This document shows positions 34,801-36,697 of a DNA stretch of 36,697 nucleotides, one piece after another. The translations under genes were made by a program, and so were the position numbers. Position 1 is the first letter of the stretch. Each line of letters starts with the position of its first letter. The DNA is from UBA2266 sp964406945 (GTDB lineage: Bacteria; Planctomycetota; Phycisphaerae; Sedimentisphaerales; Anaerobacaceae). The stretch covers positions 1-36,697 of the forward strand of contig CAYOTO010000033.1 in the NCBI GenBank assembly GCA_964406945.1, given 5' to 3'. The notes below the pieces were generated by a model that worked only from the letters and a program-made list of their open reading frames with translations, had not been told where the DNA came from and searched no databases.

Positions 34801-34960
34801 TCTTATCGGTCGGTATGAGCTTCAAGTACTGGTTGGTGTTTTCGAAGGGACCGGCCATGATGGGTGTTCGTCTGTGGAGAAGGACGCCCGCGCCGAATGC
34901 GGCGGATTTCATGAAAGAGCGACGGGATATTTCCGGTTTTTCGGGCCTATTCTTGGACAT
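31808..34960 (-). CDS. Tat-exported GH116-like glycosidase with an inserted beta-sandwich domain
   Basis: A 1050-residue protein. The Tat signal is ISRRSFMKSAAFGAG (11-25). The N-terminal beta-sandwich (GMPVGGLFAGTLYLGGDGRL, about 82-101) and a large helical barrel at about 560-950 (WEGIGCCAGTCTHVWQYAQA, GGIGMRAGLTG, CTWPRGGQNPG, YFNECMTGFEWQAASHMIAE, ALRNPYNEIECSDHYARSMA) match the glucosylceramidase/GH116 family of beta-glucosidases. At 276-434 a separate domain is inserted: FETDTYEKWTAEGESFGKGP, then LTSEPFEILRKYITFLIGGG and AGGWGNIGVDHIVFTD. This module resembles the beta-sandwich at the N-terminus of planctomycete GH32 levanases. AGGAG precedes the ATG at 34960. The catalytic Glu and Asp were not mapped individually. 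It probably cleaves beta-glucosides outside the cytoplasm. Confidence 0.85.
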   Translation of the reverse strand: MSKNRPEKPEISRRSFMKSAAFGAGVLLHRRTPIMAGPFENTNQYLKLIPTDKKLNPDWLRSLTERGQKQIYSDPSALAHVGMPVGGLFAGTLYLGGDGRLWLWDIFNRDQEGINPRTVSYKGQAVPTRNGANYIEPAQPKPRFDQGFSLRIDNREIPFNSDGFEDITFRGEYPRAVISYHDQSLPVSVELEAFSPFIPLNTDDSSLPATIMQYTVKNTGPEPLSLEITGHLQNPICIDTAAKVRGRRRNRIIEDRNICTLCCDAVPAEQTDTVARPDILHEDFETDTYEKWTAEGESFGKGPILMKDIPAYQGDVAGKGDRVVNSHATAGGNSVGEKDNRTGTLTSEPFEILRKYITFLIGGGAHKAKTCMNLIVDGEVVASCTGKNNNRMERGIFDVRKFQGRSAVLQIVDAVAGGWGNIGVDHIVFTDKPDINAELSEQRDFGTMALSLLEPGHHTATADRDDSAEPASSRAGLTDELTGRIARRLELAPGRSNTTTFVVSWHFPNFYSRGCANRLVGHYYATKFASALDVARYIQKNFDRLAGDTRTWVETWYDSTLPFWFLDRTMANTAVLATTTCYRFESGRIWAWEGIGCCAGTCTHVWQYAQAPGRLFPEIERDIRERVDFGLAMHPDGGIGMRAGLTGSNQPAHDGQCGRILGVYREHRMSKDDAFLRRIWPNVKKAMQYMIAADANADGMVEGAQANTLDAAWFGKISFLASLYLAALRACEQMAREMDDWEFAKQCKTIADRGAETIIQTWNGEYFIQIEDPRHKNAIGTGEGCYIDQIYGQSWAHQVGLGHLFDPQKQRKALDALYKYNFVPDVGPFREIFERGRWYAAAGDAGLLMCTWPRGGQNPGFKKHWQYMYFNECMTGFEWQAASHMIAEGLLQQGLAVARAIHDRYDAALRNPYNEIECSDHYARSMASYGAFIAASGFQHHGPKRRIEFKPRLNPGNFKSAFTTAKGWGSFTQKRTDNNLEAEIHLRWGVLDLETITLQLAKSHRPTTVSAQIGPKTIPLEMQVKDRAITLTAEKQFTITSPQSLKIRII

Positions 34961-35056
34961 GTCATTCTCCTGAACAACAGCGGAATTCGGGTCTAATGTT
35001 GCCTGACCAACATTGATCGCATAAATCTGCGACAAAACAGAAACTGTAGCATACAG

Positions 35057-35078
35057 ACACTCGATTCAGCCCGAGTGT
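35057..35078. promoter_or_regulatory. Palindromic operator candidate upstream of the GH116 gene
   Basis: ACACTCG (35057-35063) and CGAGTGT (35072-35078) form a perfect 7-base dyad with an 8-base spacer, about 100 bases upstream of the GH116 start. It resembles a binding site of a dimeric repressor of a sugar-regulated gene, but no regulator gene is nearby. Confidence 0.35.
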
Positions 35079-35142
35079 AAAAAATGAATGCAGGACACTG
35101 ACCGAGCCCAGGCGGAAGATTCTATTTGACGCACGGATGCCT

Positions 35143-35161
35143 GGCTTCGCTCAGTATGACA
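35143..35161 (-). repeat. Dispersed TGTCAT.TGAGCG.AGC-type repeat, copy 2
   Basis: The minus strand reads TGTCATACTGAGCGAAGCC, closely similar to the copy at 809-834. Confidence 0.5.
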
Positions 35162-35408
35162 CTTGATGCTCTTGCCACAGAATCTGCTTATACTTTTGTA
35201 CATATGTTAGCATAACGGGGCTTGTGGTATCAAGCATGATGCGTATCATATGTTCTACGCACCAACATTTGTAGAATGCTGAGCTGATCAGAGCTGACAG
35301 TGCTTTTCGGATCCCGGATACTTCGCTCCGGCAAGAATGTCAGTTAACGGTTGGCTGAACAACATGAGAGTTGGTGCTTTTGATTAAGCTCAATAAAGGA
35401 GACAGTAA

Positions 35409-35966
35409 ATGGCAGCAGGTTACATTGAATTGGATTTGGGGCAGTCGCATCGGCTTGTTAATCACGGACCGGTGGTGCTGATTTCTACTAGGAATGCCGA
35501 TGGAAGCTATGATATCGCGCCTGTGGCGTGGAATTGTCCGGCAAGTAAGGAACCGCCGAAACTGCTGGTCGTCGTGGGGCGCAGGCACCGCACGCGGGAG
35601 AATATCGAGAGGACGGGCGAGTTCATTGCGGCTGTTCCGCATAGCTCGCAGCAGTCGCTTGTGATGGATGCGGGGAGCGTTTCGGGCAGAGAAGTCGATA
35701 AGTTCGATGAGTTCAATATCGATGCGTTCGTTGGAGGGAAGGTGGATGCGCTTATTCCGCGCGGGTGCGTGGGCTTTCTCGAGTGCGAGGTCGAGGGCGA
35801 ATTGGAGGGTCCGAAGGCTGACGCAATTCTGGGCCGGGTGGTTCGATCGGCCGCGGCTTCGGATGCTTTCGACACCAGGCTGCTGGTGGAGACCCAGGCG
35901 GGACAGACGCTTCACCACCTCGGGGACAAGATCTTCGCGGTTCCGGCGGCAAAGATTCTTTCCTGA
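35409..35966 (+). CDS. Flavin reductase-like (FMN-binding split-barrel) protein
   Basis: A 185-residue soluble protein. It opens with NHGPVVLISTRNADGSYDIA, the conserved beta strand of flavin-reductase-type FMN-binding split barrels, and continues with VVVGRRHRTRENIERTGEFI, the family NG/T region, and CVGFLECEVEGELEGPKADA, part of the second barrel half. The family reduces or binds FMN or carries out related flavin chemistry; the partner oxygenase, if any, is not visible. AAAGGAGAC precedes the ATG at 35409 by six bases. It is divergent from the GH116 gene across a regulatory gap and is followed by an unrelated secreted-protein gene. Confidence 0.88.
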   Translation: MAAGYIELDLGQSHRLVNHGPVVLISTRNADGSYDIAPVAWNCPASKEPPKLLVVVGRRHRTRENIERTGEFIAAVPHSSQQSLVMDAGSVSGREVDKFDEFNIDAFVGGKVDALIPRGCVGFLECEVEGELEGPKADAILGRVVRSAAASDAFDTRLLVETQAGQTLHHLGDKIFAVPAAKILS

Positions 35967-36134
35967 TTGTGAGCGTCTGATGCCCGGTTCGAGGCTGAGC
36001 CGTGACAGCAAGCGGGCCGTCCGGTCTGGAAGTCGAAGCGTTGCATACGGCGTTTGTTTGCGTTATTGTCCGGTTGTTTTGCAGCGCCTTGTTTCAGGGC
36101 CTGGGTTTATCAGGCGGCTATTCAGGGGTGTGCT

Positions 36135-36697
36135 ATGATTTCAAGACATCTTTTTATTCGCCCGGTGTGGCTGTCGGTTTTCGTTGCAGGTCTTCTAATG
36201 CCTTTTGGAGATGTTTTTCAGATGAGGTCATTTCTTTTTGTGATGGTTATGAGCGTAGCCGGAATTTGTTGCGGCGTTGAGAAAATCGGAAACGACTGCG
36301 TTCGCGTGAGTTATGACGGTGCGGAGGAGGTCATTCGGCTGATGGAAGCGGATGGGCGTGACTTTGCGAGGCTTGGATTCGAGGGGGAAGTTGCGGGGGT
36401 TGAGAGGATTCGGTGGAAAGATAAGCGGGTCGGGGTTTGTGATGCGCTGGAGGTTAAGCTGGCAGGTGGAGAGCGGGCCTGGGTTGTTGTTCCGCAGAAT
36501 TCGGCTTTTGTGCTGGTCCAGATGGAGATGGTTAATGCCGATGACAGTACCACGACTATAAACAGAGTGCGGCCTTTCAAATTGACTTATGACTTCGGGT
36601 ACAAGGCGGAGGACCTGAAGGCGCTGGGGACCGCGGGACTGACGGCTGTCGACGGGCACAATGGCAGCTATACGTTTCTTGCGGTGGCCAAGCCTAA
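36135..36697 (+). CDS. Secreted protein, 5' part only (glycosidase-like)
   Basis: A frame open to the window end, so only the first 187 residues are seen. The N-terminus has two hydrophobic stretches (WLSVFVAGLLMPF and RSFLFVMVMSVAGICCG). If translation starts at the ATG at 36222, the second is a plain signal peptide with GGAG 11 bases upstream; starting at 36135, preceded by AGGGG, gives a longer version. Both fit. The body (VVVPQNSAFVLVQMEMVNAD then RVRPFKLTYDFG and NGSYTFLAVAKP) resembles the N-terminal sandwich of GH36/alpha-galactosidase-type proteins, but this is a weak call because the catalytic part is absent. Confidence 0.6.
   Translation, partial: MISRHLFIRPVWLSVFVAGLLMPFGDVFQMRSFLFVMVMSVAGICCGVEKIGNDCVRVSYDGAEEVIRLMEADGRDFARLGFEGEVAGVERIRWKDKRVGVCDALEVKLAGGERAWVVVPQNSAFVLVQMEMVNADDSTTTINRVRPFKLTYDFGYKAEDLKALGTAGLTAVDGHNGSYTFLAVAKP

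Larger units (their letters stand above)
34961..35408. other. Regulatory gap between GH116 and flavin-reductase genes
   Basis: These 448 bases separate divergent genes. They include a perfect palindrome at 35057-35078, a dispersed repeat at 35143-35161, another short repeat (TCCCGGATACTT, 35312-35323), and a weak plus-strand promoter candidate (TTGTGG, 16 bases, TATCAT at 35222-35249). No gene was seen. Confidence 0.4.

Overview
The window looks like a chromosomal segment of a planctomycete of the class Phycisphaerae (Sedimentisphaerales-like). This placement is inference. It rests on a complete diderm type II secretion cluster, many Tat-exported sugar-processing proteins, LamG/dockerin-like modules, a membrane-extended ECF sigma factor, HEAT-repeat and Gfo/Idh/MocA proteins, an orphan prepilin and frequent GTG/TTG starts. 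No rRNA, tRNA or CRISPR array was seen.

Layout. 1-5.4 kb: a LemA protein, a TIM-barrel protein and a Tat lipoprotein cupin divergent from overlapping promoters, a secreted two-domain SGNH esterase, then a 5'- and internally deleted group II intron. 5.4-19.7 kb: one leftward type II secretion operon read from a near-consensus promoter at 19655-19683, in the order gspE-F-G-H-I-J-K-L-M-C-like, two small membrane-anchored proteins of unknown function, and gspD. No prepilin peptidase gene lies in the window. 19.7-20.5 kb: a non-coding gap. 20.5-25.6 kb: a nitroreductase on the plus strand, then on the minus strand an oxidoreductase/HEAT pair and a short prepilin. 25.6-35.0 kb: a very large LamG adhesin-like gene cut in two by a 152-bp palindromic mobile element, an ECF sigma factor with a long extracytoplasmic-type extension just upstream of it, and a Tat-exported GH116-type glycosidase with an inserted beta-sandwich. 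35.4-36.7 kb: a flavin-reductase-fold protein and the start of a secreted protein that runs off the window.

How it may work together. The operon encodes a secretion machine whose ATPase carries two tandem motifs of the c-di-GMP-binding MshEN type, whose secretin has about six ring-forming repeats instead of three, and whose GspC-like and two neighbouring proteins share a repeated helical W..MS/T.E.R motif plus RGG-like tails. The surrounding esterase, GH116, LamG and oxidoreductase genes fit a polysaccharide-degrading lifestyle in which such a machine would export enzymes.

The features most worth a second look are this divergent secretion machine, the exact reconstruction of the disrupted LamG gene, the intron remnant behind gspD, and a G/C strand-composition switch near 18.1-20 kb that does not follow gene orientation.
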